Below are positions 1 through 8,576 of a stretch of DNA of 53,611 nt, one piece after another (positions within the stretch are counted from its first letter, which is position 1; each line of letters opens with the position of its first letter). This DNA comes from an uncultured Spirochaeta sp. (GTDB lineage Bacteria; Spirochaetota; Spirochaetia; DSM-27196; Alkalispirochaetaceae): NCBI GenBank assembly GCA_913030605.1, contig CAJWEZ010000030.1:1-53611 (forward strand), in the 5' to 3' direction. The notes below the pieces were generated by a model, which ran no database searches, was not told the DNA's origin, and saw only the letters and a program-made list of their open reading frames with translations. The position numbers and the translations under genes are program-made.

Positions 1-58
1 AATGGGAGGTGCAAGCTCTTCTTTCTTTCCTCTCCCTTTTAACCGGACAGCAGTGCTT

Positions 59-68
59 CTGTATACAG
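59..68. promoter_or_regulatory. CTGTATACAG palindrome (candidate operator)
   Basis: A perfect 10-base palindrome lies just downstream of the first lipoprotein gene, facing whatever lies to the left of the window. The same ten bases recur at 34148-34157, and the 8-base core TGTATACA recurs at 34279-34286 before dhaM. TGTATACA-type palindromes are typical GntR-family operators; that a GntR protein binds here is inference. Confidence 0.35.
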
Positions 69-73
69 CCCGT

Positions 74-541
74 TTAGTTGTAGAGGTCCGGATGCCGGTA
101 TCGGTCGGGATCGCTTGAAAAGGGTGGTGCATCGTCGGTGACGATGCCCATACCGAACAGCAGGCGACCGCTGTCCGGAATGTGTTCGGTGTCCAGAACG
201 ATGTTTGGATCGAACCGCATATAGTCCCGCATGACCGACTCCTCCGGAAGTACGATCACGGTATCCCGCTGCGTGCGGGTTACACGGAGGATCACCGAAC
301 TGACGCTAAACCACGGCGTCGCCAGGATCGTATCTTCCGGGGTATCGAACAACGGCGGCGCCTCGTCTTCCCTGACAGTGTCCTGCGGTGCGGATGGGTC
401 CTCCGGTTGATTCCAGGGCAGCGGCCCCGGGGAGACGCAGCCGGAGAGGAGCGCCACGACCGCGATGACGAACGCCACCCGCGGGTGAGTCTGCCGCGTG
501 GTGTATCGCGCCGGTCGAATCCCGGGAGCCGGGCCGCTCAC
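74..541 (-). CDS. putative lipoprotein, unknown function
   Basis: This 155-residue protein starts at a GTG (541-539) that overlaps the TGA of the upstream oxidoreductase gene in a GTGA arrangement, so translation is probably coupled. The chosen start gives an arginine-rich N-terminus, a hydrophobic stretch and a lipobox ending LLSGC with Cys at about residue 36, so it is predicted to be lipidated and exported. A shorter GTG start at 478 would leave a signal with no positive charge. The rest is acidic and proline-rich at first, then a compact domain containing the strings ESVMRDYMRFDPN and FGMGIVTDD. I recognise no family. The neighbour suggests co-expression with a flavoprotein but gives no clear role. 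Confidence 0.6.
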   Translation of the reverse strand: MSGPAPGIRPARYTTRQTHPRVAFVIAVVALLSGCVSPGPLPWNQPEDPSAPQDTVREDEAPPLFDTPEDTILATPWFSVSSVILRVTRTQRDTVIVLPEESVMRDYMRFDPNIVLDTEHIPDSGRLLFGMGIVTDDAPPFSSDPDRYRHPDLYN

Positions 542-1569
542 GAGACCGCCTCGGCGATCAGTCGCCTGGCGGCGTTGAGGCCGCTGAGAAATGCTCCCTC
601 CACCCGTGGTCCGGCGAATGTGTCTCCCGCCATCAGGAGCCGCGGTGCCACCTCGGCGTAGCGGTCGGCACAAAATTCCACGGGGCGGGCGTACCGCCAG
701 CGTTTGAGTTGCACACGTCCCGCGTCCCGGGAGTCGCGGATTCCTGTACCGCTCATCACCGAACGCAGGGCGTCGGACATCGCATCGATGACCGAGGAAT
801 CGTCGTGGGAGAGGTGCTCGACGGCGAAGGTTGCGCTGCTGTGAACCGTGAGGGCCGCCGCAACGTCCTCCGCTGCGGTGGATACACCCTTGGTGACGTT
901 GTCCGCGATCCACTCGATGGCCGGAGAATCGGGCCGGCGGAACCCGTGTTCGTTGAAGACCCCGACGGGAAACTCGGATAGCCCCACGAGAAGCGCAAGA
1001 CAGGGATGGTAGGTGAACTCCGCGAGCTCCGCGGTGGCGGTTGATTCGAACGACGGTGCCAGCAGCTCCAGTGCCTGCGGCACCGGCGGAGTAAGCAGCA
1101 CGCTCCGGGCGTGCACGTCCGGAAGGTCCGGCGCATCCGCGGTGAGGCGATAGCGACCGCCGTCCTGCGCCACCGACGTGACGCGAACCCCGGTGTGTAT
1201 CGCCACCTCGTCGGCATCGACGAGGGAGTCGGCGAGCCAGCGGGGAAGTGCGGCGTTGCCGTCGGCGCCTCGCCAGACCGCCAGGTTCCGGTGTCCGTCC
1301 CGACGTGGCGCGCGATCGTACCAGTGCGCCACCGCCCCGTCGTGGTGTGCGGCCTCCACGGCTGCGACAAACTCCGGGGCCAGGGCGGTAAAAAACTGCG
1401 CTCCGGTGTCAAACCTGGCGCCGCCCACAGCCCGCGTTGACACGCGGCCGCCGACACGGGACCCCTTGTCGAGTACCAGCACCGATCGCCCCGCGTGGCG
1501 CAATTCGCGGGCGGCGGAGAGTCCCGCAACGCCGGCGCCGACAATGGCTACGTCCCATACTGCGTCCAT
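538..1569 (-). CDS. FAD/NAD(P)-dependent amine-oxidase-like oxidoreductase (renalase-like)
   Basis: The 343-residue protein opens with a Rossmann dinucleotide-binding motif, GAGVAG at residues 11-16, followed by the acidic end of the second strand (LVLDKG) and the GGR motif at about residues 40-42 that is common in amine oxidases and renalase-like flavoproteins. A C-terminal segment containing LLMAGDTFAGPRVEGAFLSG matches the second FAD-contact motif of these proteins. It probably oxidises a small soluble reduced cofactor or amine; the substrate cannot be read from sequence. No membrane segment is seen. It is the first gene of a two-gene unit with the lipoprotein downstream. A TACACT -10-like hexamer sits 9 bases before the ATG and no ribosome-binding site is evident. 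Confidence 0.8.
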   Translation of the reverse strand: MDAVWDVAIVGAGVAGLSAARELRHAGRSVLVLDKGSRVGGRVSTRAVGGARFDTGAQFFTALAPEFVAAVEAAHHDGAVAHWYDRAPRRDGHRNLAVWRGADGNAALPRWLADSLVDADEVAIHTGVRVTSVAQDGGRYRLTADAPDLPDVHARSVLLTPPVPQALELLAPSFESTATAELAEFTYHPCLALLVGLSEFPVGVFNEHGFRRPDSPAIEWIADNVTKGVSTAAEDVAAALTVHSSATFAVEHLSHDDSSVIDAMSDALRSVMSGTGIRDSRDAGRVQLKRWRYARPVEFCADRYAEVAPRLLMAGDTFAGPRVEGAFLSGLNAARRLIAEAVS

Positions 1570-1628
1570 ACATCTTCAAGTGTAGTACGTCTTGCGGCCC
1601 CGCGGCCACGGCTCTCGGGACCGTCCAG

Positions 1629-1662
1629 CCGGAGTCGCTCCACCACCGGAGTCGCTCCACCA
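1629..1662. repeat. 17-bp exact tandem duplication upstream of parE
   Basis: Two back-to-back copies of a 17-base unit beginning CCGGAGTCGCTCC are seen, followed by the first bases of a third. The repeat lies in the divergent intergenic space between the FAD oxidoreductase and parE, and looks like recent replication slippage. Confidence 0.8.
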
Positions 1663-1701
1663 CCGGTGTCCCAACGGCTGCCAGAGCCGCGCGCTTTGTG
1701 A

Positions 1702-1717
1702 TACGATCTCCGCCGGC
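1702..1717 (+). promoter_or_regulatory. candidate parE promoter -10 close to the start codon
   Basis: TACGAT (1702-1707) ends 10 bases before the parE ATG at 1718, with a CTGCCA-like -35 (1678-1683) 18 bases upstream. No Shine-Dalgarno sequence lies between, so the leader would be about 4 bases or absent. Confidence 0.35.
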
Positions 1718-3517
1718 ATGGCGAAGCAGTACGACGAAAGCTCGATCAAAACGCTCTCCAGTCTGGAACACATCCGGCTGCGCAGCGGCATGTACATCGG
1801 CCGTCTCGGCGACGGTAGCAGTTTCGACGATGGGATCTATATCCTCCTCAAGGAGGTCGTGGACAACTCCATCGACGAATTCATCATGGGCCACGGCAAG
1901 CGCATCGAGATCAAACGCGAGGACGACGGCACGATCACGGTGCGCGACTATGGTCGTGGAATACCGCTGGGGAAGCTCACCGCCGCCGTGAGCCAGATCA
2001 ACACCGGCGCCAAATACAACGACGACGTGTTCCAGTTCTCGGTCGGCCTCAACGGCGTCGGAACCAAGGCGGTGAACGCCCTGTCGGAGTACTTTCATGC
2101 GGTCTCATTCCGCGACGGGAAGTACGCCGAGGCGGAGTTCATCCGCGGGACGCTGCAGAAAGAAAAGAAGGGCAAGACAACCAAGTACCGCGACGGAACC
2201 TGGGTGCAGTTTCGTCCGGACCGTGAACTCTTCGGTGAGTACCGCTACAACGAGGAGTTCATCATCCAGCGTCTGTGGAACTACGCCTACCTCAACGCCG
2301 GTCTCACGATCGTGTACAACAAGGAGCGGATCGTCTCGGAGGGAGGCCTTCGGGACCTGCTGGCGGCGGAGGTGGGCGAAAAGGGGCTCTACGAGGTGGC
2401 GCACCTGCGGCAGGAACGCCTCGAGTTCGCCTTCACGCATACCACCAGCTACGGTGAGACGTACTGGTCTTTCGTCAACGGTCAGTTCACCTCCGACGGC
2501 GGTACACACCAGAGCGCGTTCCGTGAGGGCATTCTGAAGGGCGTCAACGAGTTCTACCGCAAGAACTTTGCCGGGGAGGACGTTCGCGAGGGTATTGCCG
2601 GCGCCGTGGCGATTCGCATCAAGGACCCGCAGTTTGAAGGCCAGACCAAGAACAAGCTCGGCAACTCCGACGTCCGATCGTGGATCGTGGGCGAGGTGCG
2701 CGCCGCGGTCGTGGACTTCCTCCACAAGAACAAGGACGCCGCAAAGAAGCTCGAACACAAGATCACCCAGAACGAGAAGCTGCGAAAGGAACTGAACGCT
2801 GTCCGCAAGGAGAGCCGAGAGGCGGCCAAGCGTGTGGCGCTGAAGATCCCCAAGCTCAAGGACTGCAAGTACCATCTCGGCGACCGGAACGCGCAGGCTG
2901 AGGAGTCCACGATCTTTATCACCGAAGGGGACAGTGCCACCGGGAGTATGGTCGCCTCCCGCAACGTGCACACCCAGGCGATCTTCTCGCTGCGGGGGAA
3001 ACCGCAGAACATGTTCGCCCGCAAGCGCAGCGACATCTACCGCAACGAAGAACTCTACAACATGATGATGGCCCTCGGAATCGAGGAAGACATCGCCAAT
3101 CTGCGCTACAACCGGATCGTGGTGACCACCGATGCCGACCACGACGGGTTCCACATTCGAAACCTGCTGCTCACCTTCTTCCTGCAATACTTCGAGGAGC
3201 TGGTGGTGGCGGGGCACATCTACATCCTGGAAACGCCGCTCTTTCGCGTGCGCAACAAGAAGGAAACGCGCTACTGCTACAGTCCCACCGAGCGTGACGC
3301 GGCCGTACAGGAGATTCGCGGCGCCGAGGTGACGCGCTTCAAGGGACTGGGAGAGATCTCGCCGTCGGAGTTCGGGCAGTTCATTGGCGAGGATATGCGA
3401 CTGGTGAGGGTGAACGTGAAGACGATCAAGGGGATCCAGGAGACCCTGGAGTTCTACATGGGCAAGAACACCCCTGAACGCCGCAGCTTCATAATGGAGA
3501 ACCTTCTGGACGTATAG
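1718..3517 (+). CDS. parE: DNA topoisomerase IV subunit B (ParE-type)
   Basis: The 599-residue type IIA topoisomerase B subunit supplies ATPase and TOPRIM functions for decatenation and supercoil control with ParC (6328-8271). The GHKL ATPase N-box KEVVDNSIDE lies at residues 45-54, the DYGRGIP box at 78-84 and a G-rich lid LNGVGTKAVNALS follows. The TOPRIM acidic centre is ITEGDSATGS (401-410) and DADHDG (472-477). The EGDSATGS form, in place of the usual EGDSAGGS, is what I expect of spirochaetal ParE. The start at 1718 gives the conserved N-terminus; an upstream in-frame extension is rich in Arg and Pro and unlikely. The end overlaps the convergent esterase gene by 29 bases. Confidence 0.88.
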   Translation: MAKQYDESSIKTLSSLEHIRLRSGMYIGRLGDGSSFDDGIYILLKEVVDNSIDEFIMGHGKRIEIKREDDGTITVRDYGRGIPLGKLTAAVSQINTGAKYNDDVFQFSVGLNGVGTKAVNALSEYFHAVSFRDGKYAEAEFIRGTLQKEKKGKTTKYRDGTWVQFRPDRELFGEYRYNEEFIIQRLWNYAYLNAGLTIVYNKERIVSEGGLRDLLAAEVGEKGLYEVAHLRQERLEFAFTHTTSYGETYWSFVNGQFTSDGGTHQSAFREGILKGVNEFYRKNFAGEDVREGIAGAVAIRIKDPQFEGQTKNKLGNSDVRSWIVGEVRAAVVDFLHKNKDAAKKLEHKITQNEKLRKELNAVRKESREAAKRVALKIPKLKDCKYHLGDRNAQAEESTIFITEGDSATGSMVASRNVHTQAIFSLRGKPQNMFARKRSDIYRNEELYNMMMALGIEEDIANLRYNRIVVTTDADHDGFHIRNLLLTFFLQYFEELVVAGHIYILETPLFRVRNKKETRYCYSPTERDAAVQEIRGAEVTRFKGLGEISPSEFGQFIGEDMRLVRVNVKTIKGIQETLEFYMGKNTPERRSFIMENLLDV

Positions 3518-4571
3518 CACGTCCCGGTTCGTCCCCGCCATAGAGCGGCATCGTTGCCGGCGCCGGCGACGGTGGGTCCGGCGGAAGTCCGGTGTCAAAG
3601 ACGCTGCGCATCCACCGGATCGCCCTGCTCTCCTGTTCGTACCACTGAGCATCGGAATAGTTCAGAAATGCGTGCCCGCCGCCGGGGTAGCGCACCAGCG
3701 TGTGCGGTACGCGGTGACCGGTGAGAGCATCGTTGAGAACCCGGGCCTGGCGAAACGCCACGGTATGGTCTCCGTCACCGTGATAGATGAGCGTGGGCGG
3801 AAACTCGTCGTCCACGTGTTCGACGGGACTCAGCCGGCGGCGTCGCCACGGCGGGAAGAGCGCGAAACTGCCGGAGTTTTCGAAGGCGTCGCCGCGACGC
3901 ATCGCCTGCAGGTCTGTCGGCGCGCACTCGGCAAGGACCAGCGCCGGCCGCGGCGACGGCGGACCGGAGGGATAGGCGATGCGTGACGTCGACGCCGCCA
4001 TGAGCGCCACGTGCCCGCCGGCGGAGACACCGTACACCCCCACGCGCTGCGGGTCCCAGCCGTACTCATCAGCGTGGTTCATGACCCATGTGACCGACCT
4101 GGCGGCGTTCCGCACCGGTCCGCGGATGCCGCGGTACGCGGATGTGGTGTAGTTGACCGCCACCACGTACCAGCCCTCCTCACGCATCCGGCGGAGAAAC
4201 CGATGGATTACGCGGATCGTGACTTTGTCGCCCCGCAGCCACGAGCCCCCGTGAAAAAAAACGATCACCGGCGCCGCACTGCCGACCTCGCCCCTGCCGC
4301 CGTCGGTGGTGGCGTCGGAGACGGAGGGTCCGTCCGTCGGCGAGGGCAGTGGTCCGTACACGTCCAACCGGTATCGACGCAGGAGGTCGCGGTGGTAGAT
4401 CACGTCATGCTGCACCGGCGGGGCCGGCTCCGGCGTGTCCAGCGCCTGCTCCGTGAGCGCCTGCACGGTCTCCGGCGGCGGAAGGAGCACGCGTTGCACC
4501 GACGGGAGCGTGAGCGCCAGGGCGGCGGCTACCGGGAGTGCCAGCAGAGCGGGTACACGGAAGATCGCCAT
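3489..4571 (-). CDS. exported or membrane-anchored alpha/beta-hydrolase (esterase/lipase family)
   Basis: The protein has 360 residues and an N-terminal hydrophobic segment (residues 6-30) that is a signal or anchor. The oxyanion motif HGGS is at 107-110, the nucleophile elbow GVSAGG at 181-186 (Ser183), the acid in YHGDGDHTV and the histidine in PGGGHAF, which is a complete triad of the BD-FAE/Hsl-like esterase group. It probably hydrolyses small acyl or aryl esters outside the cytoplasm; the substrate is unknown. The 3' end overlaps the parE stop on the opposite strand by 29 bases. A TAGAGT hexamer sits exactly 6 bases before the ATG without a ribosome-binding site, so the message may be leaderless. 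Confidence 0.82.
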   Translation of the reverse strand: MAIFRVPALLALPVAAALALTLPSVQRVLLPPPETVQALTEQALDTPEPAPPVQHDVIYHRDLLRRYRLDVYGPLPSPTDGPSVSDATTDGGRGEVGSAAPVIVFFHGGSWLRGDKVTIRVIHRFLRRMREEGWYVVAVNYTTSAYRGIRGPVRNAARSVTWVMNHADEYGWDPQRVGVYGVSAGGHVALMAASTSRIAYPSGPPSPRPALVLAECAPTDLQAMRRGDAFENSGSFALFPPWRRRRLSPVEHVDDEFPPTLIYHGDGDHTVAFRQARVLNDALTGHRVPHTLVRYPGGGHAFLNYSDAQWYEQESRAIRWMRSVFDTGLPPDPPSPAPATMPLYGGDEPGRAIRPEGSPL

Positions 4572-4577
4572 GACGCG

Positions 4578-4583
4578 ACTCTA
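4578..4583 (-). promoter_or_regulatory. -10 hexamer 6 nt before hydrolase ATG (leaderless candidate)
   Basis: On the minus strand GTGGTAGAGT is followed by six bases and the ATG at 4571. TAGAGT as a -10 would place transcription start on the A of the start codon. The same GTGGTAG string precedes the genes at 9177 and 24503 at the same distance. No convincing -35 is seen. Confidence 0.4.
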
Positions 4584-4646
4584 CCACGTCCGGGGGACCC
4601 GCATCGAGGATTCGGTCCGATGGTGGCACCGCACCGCGGCATTCCG

Positions 4647-4652
4647 TACATT
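4647..4652 (+). promoter_or_regulatory. -10 hexamer 6 nt before the propeller-protein ATG (leaderless candidate)
   Basis: TACATT is followed by TGAGAC and the ATG at 4659. There is no ribosome-binding site, and the spacing predicts transcription starting at the start codon. Confidence 0.4.
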
Positions 4653-4658
4653 TGAGAC

Positions 4659-6215
4659 ATGCAGCGTACCGGAGTTCTCGTGTCGATTCTCGTTGTCACC
4701 GCCATGGCGGGTCCCGTGGCCCAGGAACACGGTGGGTGGTACGTAGACCCGACCGCGGGCATAGGTGCCGTTGTGGAACCCTCCGCATCCGGTGGACTTG
4801 CGGTAACCGCCTACCGCGCCGAAGACACCTCCGAATCGATGTGCGTGGACCGGAGCGGCGAACTCAGATGTGACGGACTTGTCGCGTGGCGCACGACACT
4901 CCGGGCGGAACCGGACGGCAACCTGCTGGTGCGCACGACCGGCGCGCCGGATGTACGGTTCCGGCGCCTGCGGGAACGCTACCAGGCCGTGGAAGACGGG
5001 CTGCTGGTCGACCTGGCGGTGCTGCCGGTCGGTGGCGGCACGTATCGCCTGTGGCGCACCGCCTGGCGGCCGGTCGCGGCGATCGATCTGTCTCCGGGGG
5101 CCGACGGCTGGTACCGGGGCGAATACGCCGGCGGGAGTGTCCGCGCCCGGCCCCGGCAGGATCGCTGGGAGACGGTGGTGACCGCCGGCGGCGGTGAACG
5201 GAGGGTGACGCTCACCTATCCCGCGGTGGTGAGCCCCCCGTTCCGGGAGGGGGCGGCACGTCGCCTTCAGTTCCCGGATCTGCGGAGCGCCGCTGCCGGA
5301 ACGCCCTGCGCGGCCGGCAACCGGCATGCCGAGGCGATTGGACCGGTACCCCTCGGCGTCTCGGTCACCCGGACGTCGGTGCAGGGGGGGGTGGCGGTGG
5401 CGCTGGCGCCGGGCGGGGCATGGACGGTGGTGCGCACGGCGTCGGGGCGCTACGCGCTCCGCAGGTCCGGGGTGGATCCCTCCATCGACCCCGGCATCGA
5501 CCTGGGGCCGGTGTCCAGGGAAGACTCGTTCCGGTGGGCCCCGTCGGGGGAGCGGTTGTTGTGGGTTGCTCCCGGCGACGGCGGCGGTACCGTGACGGCT
5601 ACCGTGTTCGACGGGGGGCTGCCGACGGCGTCGCGCGAGGTGGCCACGGGGCGCGCAGCAGCCTGGGTAAACGACCGCCAGATCGTCGTACTGGATCGCG
5701 ACACGCTGTTCCTCGTCGCGATCGACGCCGTTGGCGGAGCGCCGGAGCCCCCGGCGCTGCCGCTGGTTGGTGGCGCGGACCTGGCTACGGCGCGGAGCGC
5801 GAGCTACGATGCCGCCACCGGCCGGGTGGTTACGGAACCTCCGCCGCGCGTGACGGCTCCCGGCGACACCGCCCCCCATGCGATCGGCGACGGAACCGAC
5901 GGTGCGGCGCCCGCGCGTCCCGTCCCGACCGGCGGTCTCGCCGGCGTGCTCAACACGACGCCGTCGCCGGACGGCGCGATCCTGGCGATTCTGCACCGCG
6001 ACCACCTCACCGGACGGCCGGTGGTCTCGCTGCAGAAACTCACCGACGGCCGACCGGTCGGTCCCCCGACGACCGTCCTGCGGCCGGCGGCGGTGGGAGC
6101 ATCGGCCGCGGTGGGAGCACCGGCGGCAGGCCCTCTGATCTGGACCGGCCCCCGGACGCTCGCGGTCCTCACCGCGGGGGGCGCGGAGATCGACACTATT
6201 ACATTTCGCTGGTGA
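4659..6215 (+). CDS. exported protein with beta-propeller-like repeats, unknown function
   Basis: This 518-residue protein begins with a short signal peptide (MQRTGVLVSILVVTAMAGPVAQ). The mature part is beta-rich. From about residue 240 it carries repeated segments of the type WAPSGERLLWV and PSPDGAILAIL, which resemble the strands of WD40/TolB-like propeller blades. Two cysteines near residues 54 and 62 and two near 210-220 could form disulphides in the periplasm. Near residue 480 there is a small Ala/Val/Gly repeat encoded by an 18-base tandem duplication. I do not recognise a named family. It lies on the plus strand between parE and parC, but nothing links it to topoisomerase function. Confidence 0.6.
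   Translation: MQRTGVLVSILVVTAMAGPVAQEHGGWYVDPTAGIGAVVEPSASGGLAVTAYRAEDTSESMCVDRSGELRCDGLVAWRTTLRAEPDGNLLVRTTGAPDVRFRRLRERYQAVEDGLLVDLAVLPVGGGTYRLWRTAWRPVAAIDLSPGADGWYRGEYAGGSVRARPRQDRWETVVTAGGGERRVTLTYPAVVSPPFREGAARRLQFPDLRSAAAGTPCAAGNRHAEAIGPVPLGVSVTRTSVQGGVAVALAPGGAWTVVRTASGRYALRRSGVDPSIDPGIDLGPVSREDSFRWAPSGERLLWVAPGDGGGTVTATVFDGGLPTASREVATGRAAAWVNDRQIVVLDRDTLFLVAIDAVGGAPEPPALPLVGGADLATARSASYDAATGRVVTEPPPRVTAPGDTAPHAIGDGTDGAAPARPVPTGGLAGVLNTTPSPDGAILAILHRDHLTGRPVVSLQKLTDGRPVGPPTTVLRPAAVGASAAVGAPAAGPLIWTGPRTLAVLTAGGAEIDTITFRW
6090..6125. repeat. 18-bp tandem duplication inside the propeller gene
   Basis: Two adjacent 18-base copies starting GCGGTGGGAGCA differ at two positions. They encode repeated AVGA-type residues near the protein C-terminus and look like slippage. 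Confidence 0.7.
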
Positions 6216-6327
6216 CGCGTTCGCCGGCGACACCACCGGCGCGGAGCGGCCCACCCGAGCCACCACCGGCCCATACCATCCACCGGCAGGTGACAACCGC
6301 CGGCGTTTCGTGGAGAATCTCGGGACG

Positions 6328-8271
6328 ATGGCCTACGTCAACACCCTGTTCAACCGCAACTTCCTGGAGTACGCGAGCTACGTCATCAAGGACCGGGCGA
6401 TTCCGCACGTCGACGACGGACTAAAGCCCGTACAGCGGCGCATCCTGCATTCACTGCTGGAAATCGACGACGGCAAGTTTCACAAGGTCGCCAACGTGGT
6501 GGGCCACACGATGAAGTACCATCCCCACGGGGATGCGTCGATCTACGAGGCCTTGGTGGTCCTGGCAAACAAGGACATCTTCATCGACAAGCAGGGGAAC
6601 TTCGGGAATATCTTCACCGGGGACAGCGCCTCGGCGTCGCGGTACATCGAATGCCGGATCGACCCGATTGCCCGGGAGATCCTGTGGCGTCCGGAGCTGA
6701 CCGAGTACGTCGACAGCTACGACGGCCGCAACAGCGAGCCGGTGGTGTTCCCCGCCAAGATCCCGCTGGCCCTGATTCTGGGGGCCGAGGGAATCGCCGT
6801 GGGGATGTCCACGCGCATCCTGCCGCACAATTTCCGGGAGGTGATCGAGGCGTTGCAGGCGCACCTGCGCGGTGAACACGTGCAGCTCTTCCCCGATTTT
6901 CCCACCGGCGGGCTCATGGAGGTGTCGGAGTACGCGGACGGTCAGGGCAAGGTTCTGGTCCGCGCCAAACTGGACACCTCCGACGAGAAGCGCATTGTGA
7001 TCCGCGAGCTGCCCTACGGGACGACCACCGAAAGCCTCATCGCCTCGATCGAGAACGCCGCCAAACGCGGCAAGATCAAGATTGCCCAGATCAGCGACTA
7101 TACCTCGGAGCACGTGGAGATCGAGATCCGTCTCCCGCGGGGTGTGTACACACAGGACGTGGTGGACGGACTCTTCGCCTTCACCGATTGCGAGCAGTCG
7201 ATCTCGGTGAATCTTCTGCTCATCGTCGGGGACAAGCCCCGGCAGATGACGGTGACCGAGGTGATCGCCTACCACGCCCGCCGCCTGGTGGAGCTGCTGA
7301 AACGTGAGTTGGAGCACGAGCGTGGCGCCCTCATGGACCGGCTGCACATGCGCACGCTGGAGCGAATTTTCATCGAGGAGCGCATCTACAAGCGCATCGA
7401 GGAAGAACGCACCCAGGAGGGTGTGCAGACCGCGGTCCGTACCGGATTCGAGCCGTTCAAGAAAGAACTCATTCGCCCCATCACCGACGAGGACATCGAA
7501 CGCCTGCTCAAGATCCCGATCCGCAGGATCTCGCTGTACGACATCGAGAAAAACCGGCAGGAGGTGGAGCAGATCCGGGAGCGCCTCGAGGAGATCAAAC
7601 GTCACCTCGCGGATCTCACCGGATACGCCCTGGCGTTTCTCGACGGCGTCCTCGAAAAACACGGGGCGCGATTCCCGCGGCAGACCGAGATCACCGGATT
7701 CGAGCGGGTCGACGTCCGCGAGGCGGCGGTTCGCGACCGCACCCTGGCCTACGACCCGGACACCGGCTATCTCGGGACCGCCGTGGGCCGGGGTGGGGCG
7801 GTCCAGGAGATCGAGGCGGTGTCGCAGTACGACCGCGTCCTCGTGATCTCCGCCGACGGAACCTACCGGGTGATCGATGTGCCGGAGAAGCTCTTTGTGG
7901 GGAAGGGGATGCTTTATGCGGGGCTGGCGGACAAGGAGGCCCTGGCGGAGCGGGTCTTCTCGGTGGTGTACCGGAACGCCAACGGTGACACCTACCTCAA
8001 GCGCTGCCGGATCGAGCAGTACATCCTGGAGAAGGAGTACTCGATCGTTCCGGAGAGCGGAAAGCCGCTGATGCTCACCACGCGGGAGAACGTTGTGGCG
8101 CGGCTGCGGTACCGCAAGAAGCCGCGCATGCAGAAGCTCGAAGACGACTTCGTGGTGGATGACTATCTGGTTAAGAGCGTGAAGGCCGCGGGCGTGCGGC
8201 TGTCCACCAAGGATCTGAGCTCGGTGAAACTGCTGACCAACCGGGCCAACACGGGGCGTAAGCAGCGGTAG
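6328..8271 (+). CDS. parC: DNA topoisomerase IV subunit A (ParC-type)
   Basis: The 647-residue DNA-breaking subunit partners ParE. The N-terminus (NFLEYASYVIKDRAIP) and GLKPVQRRIL at residues 31-40 are standard for GyrA/ParC, and the catalytic tyrosine is Tyr106 in ASASRYIECR. A long helical segment (about residues 320-450) is the coiled-coil gate. The C-terminal part is shorter than in GyrA and has no GyrA box, which favours ParC. I prefer ATG 6328, with GGAGAA upstream, over a GTG at 6310 that adds six residues. Gene order parE, esterase (opposite strand), propeller gene, parC is unusual because the two subunits are normally adjacent. Confidence 0.88.
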   Translation: MAYVNTLFNRNFLEYASYVIKDRAIPHVDDGLKPVQRRILHSLLEIDDGKFHKVANVVGHTMKYHPHGDASIYEALVVLANKDIFIDKQGNFGNIFTGDSASASRYIECRIDPIAREILWRPELTEYVDSYDGRNSEPVVFPAKIPLALILGAEGIAVGMSTRILPHNFREVIEALQAHLRGEHVQLFPDFPTGGLMEVSEYADGQGKVLVRAKLDTSDEKRIVIRELPYGTTTESLIASIENAAKRGKIKIAQISDYTSEHVEIEIRLPRGVYTQDVVDGLFAFTDCEQSISVNLLLIVGDKPRQMTVTEVIAYHARRLVELLKRELEHERGALMDRLHMRTLERIFIEERIYKRIEEERTQEGVQTAVRTGFEPFKKELIRPITDEDIERLLKIPIRRISLYDIEKNRQEVEQIRERLEEIKRHLADLTGYALAFLDGVLEKHGARFPRQTEITGFERVDVREAAVRDRTLAYDPDTGYLGTAVGRGGAVQEIEAVSQYDRVLVISADGTYRVIDVPEKLFVGKGMLYAGLADKEALAERVFSVVYRNANGDTYLKRCRIEQYILEKEYSIVPESGKPLMLTTRENVVARLRYRKKPRMQKLEDDFVVDDYLVKSVKAAGVRLSTKDLSSVKLLTNRANTGRKQR

Positions 8272-8299
8272 GACCGGCGCCGCGGAACCGGCGCGGTCC
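8271..8299. terminator. GC hairpin after parC, no T-run
   Basis: GGACC (8271-8275) plus GCGCCG (8277-8282) pairs with CGGCGC plus GGTCC (8289-8299) around a 6-base loop, directly at the parC stop and facing the convergent gene at 8320. A T-tract is missing, so it may only stabilise the mRNA end. Confidence 0.3.
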
Positions 8300-8319
8300 G
8301 CAACGCCGGTCCGCCGCGT

Positions 8320-8568
8320 TCAGTCACCCTCGCCGGCGAACCAGCGCGTTTCGTCGCCCGCCTCCCACACCACCGTGTCGTCGGAATCGAACTCCCGCGC
8401 CAGCAGGTGTTCGACCCACCGGATCGCCGTCTCGCGCTGCGAAAACTTCATCACGCGCTCCTGCGGATCCGGATCGGCGGGGGTCGGCTCCGGTCGAACG
8501 GTGACGTAGCGGTGGTGCCCCATTCCCGGGAAGCGGCTGATGCGCGCCACGATTCGCCGTCCCGCCAT
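8320..8568 (-). CDS. small hypothetical protein
   Basis: This reading frame of 82 residues lies 8 bases downstream of the gene at 8577-9065 and is probably co-transcribed with it. It has a basic N-terminus (RRIVARISRFPG), a central proline-rich stretch (RPEPTPADPDPQ) and an acidic C-terminus with four tryptophans in total. The string RETAIRWVEHLLAREF is predicted helical. A weak AGG lies before the ATG. I recognise no family; it could be a small regulatory or binding protein, and a spurious frame cannot be fully excluded. Confidence 0.5.
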   Translation of the reverse strand: MAGRRIVARISRFPGMGHHRYVTVRPEPTPADPDPQERVMKFSQRETAIRWVEHLLAREFDSDDTVVWEAGDETRWFAGEGD

Positions 8569-8576
8569 ACACCTGC

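Noticed and set aside
4581..6296. A 571-codon minus-strand frame opposite the exported propeller gene
   Set aside because: It is Arg/Gly-rich with no recognisable motif. The plus strand has a signal peptide and beta repeats, so it is the better coding choice.
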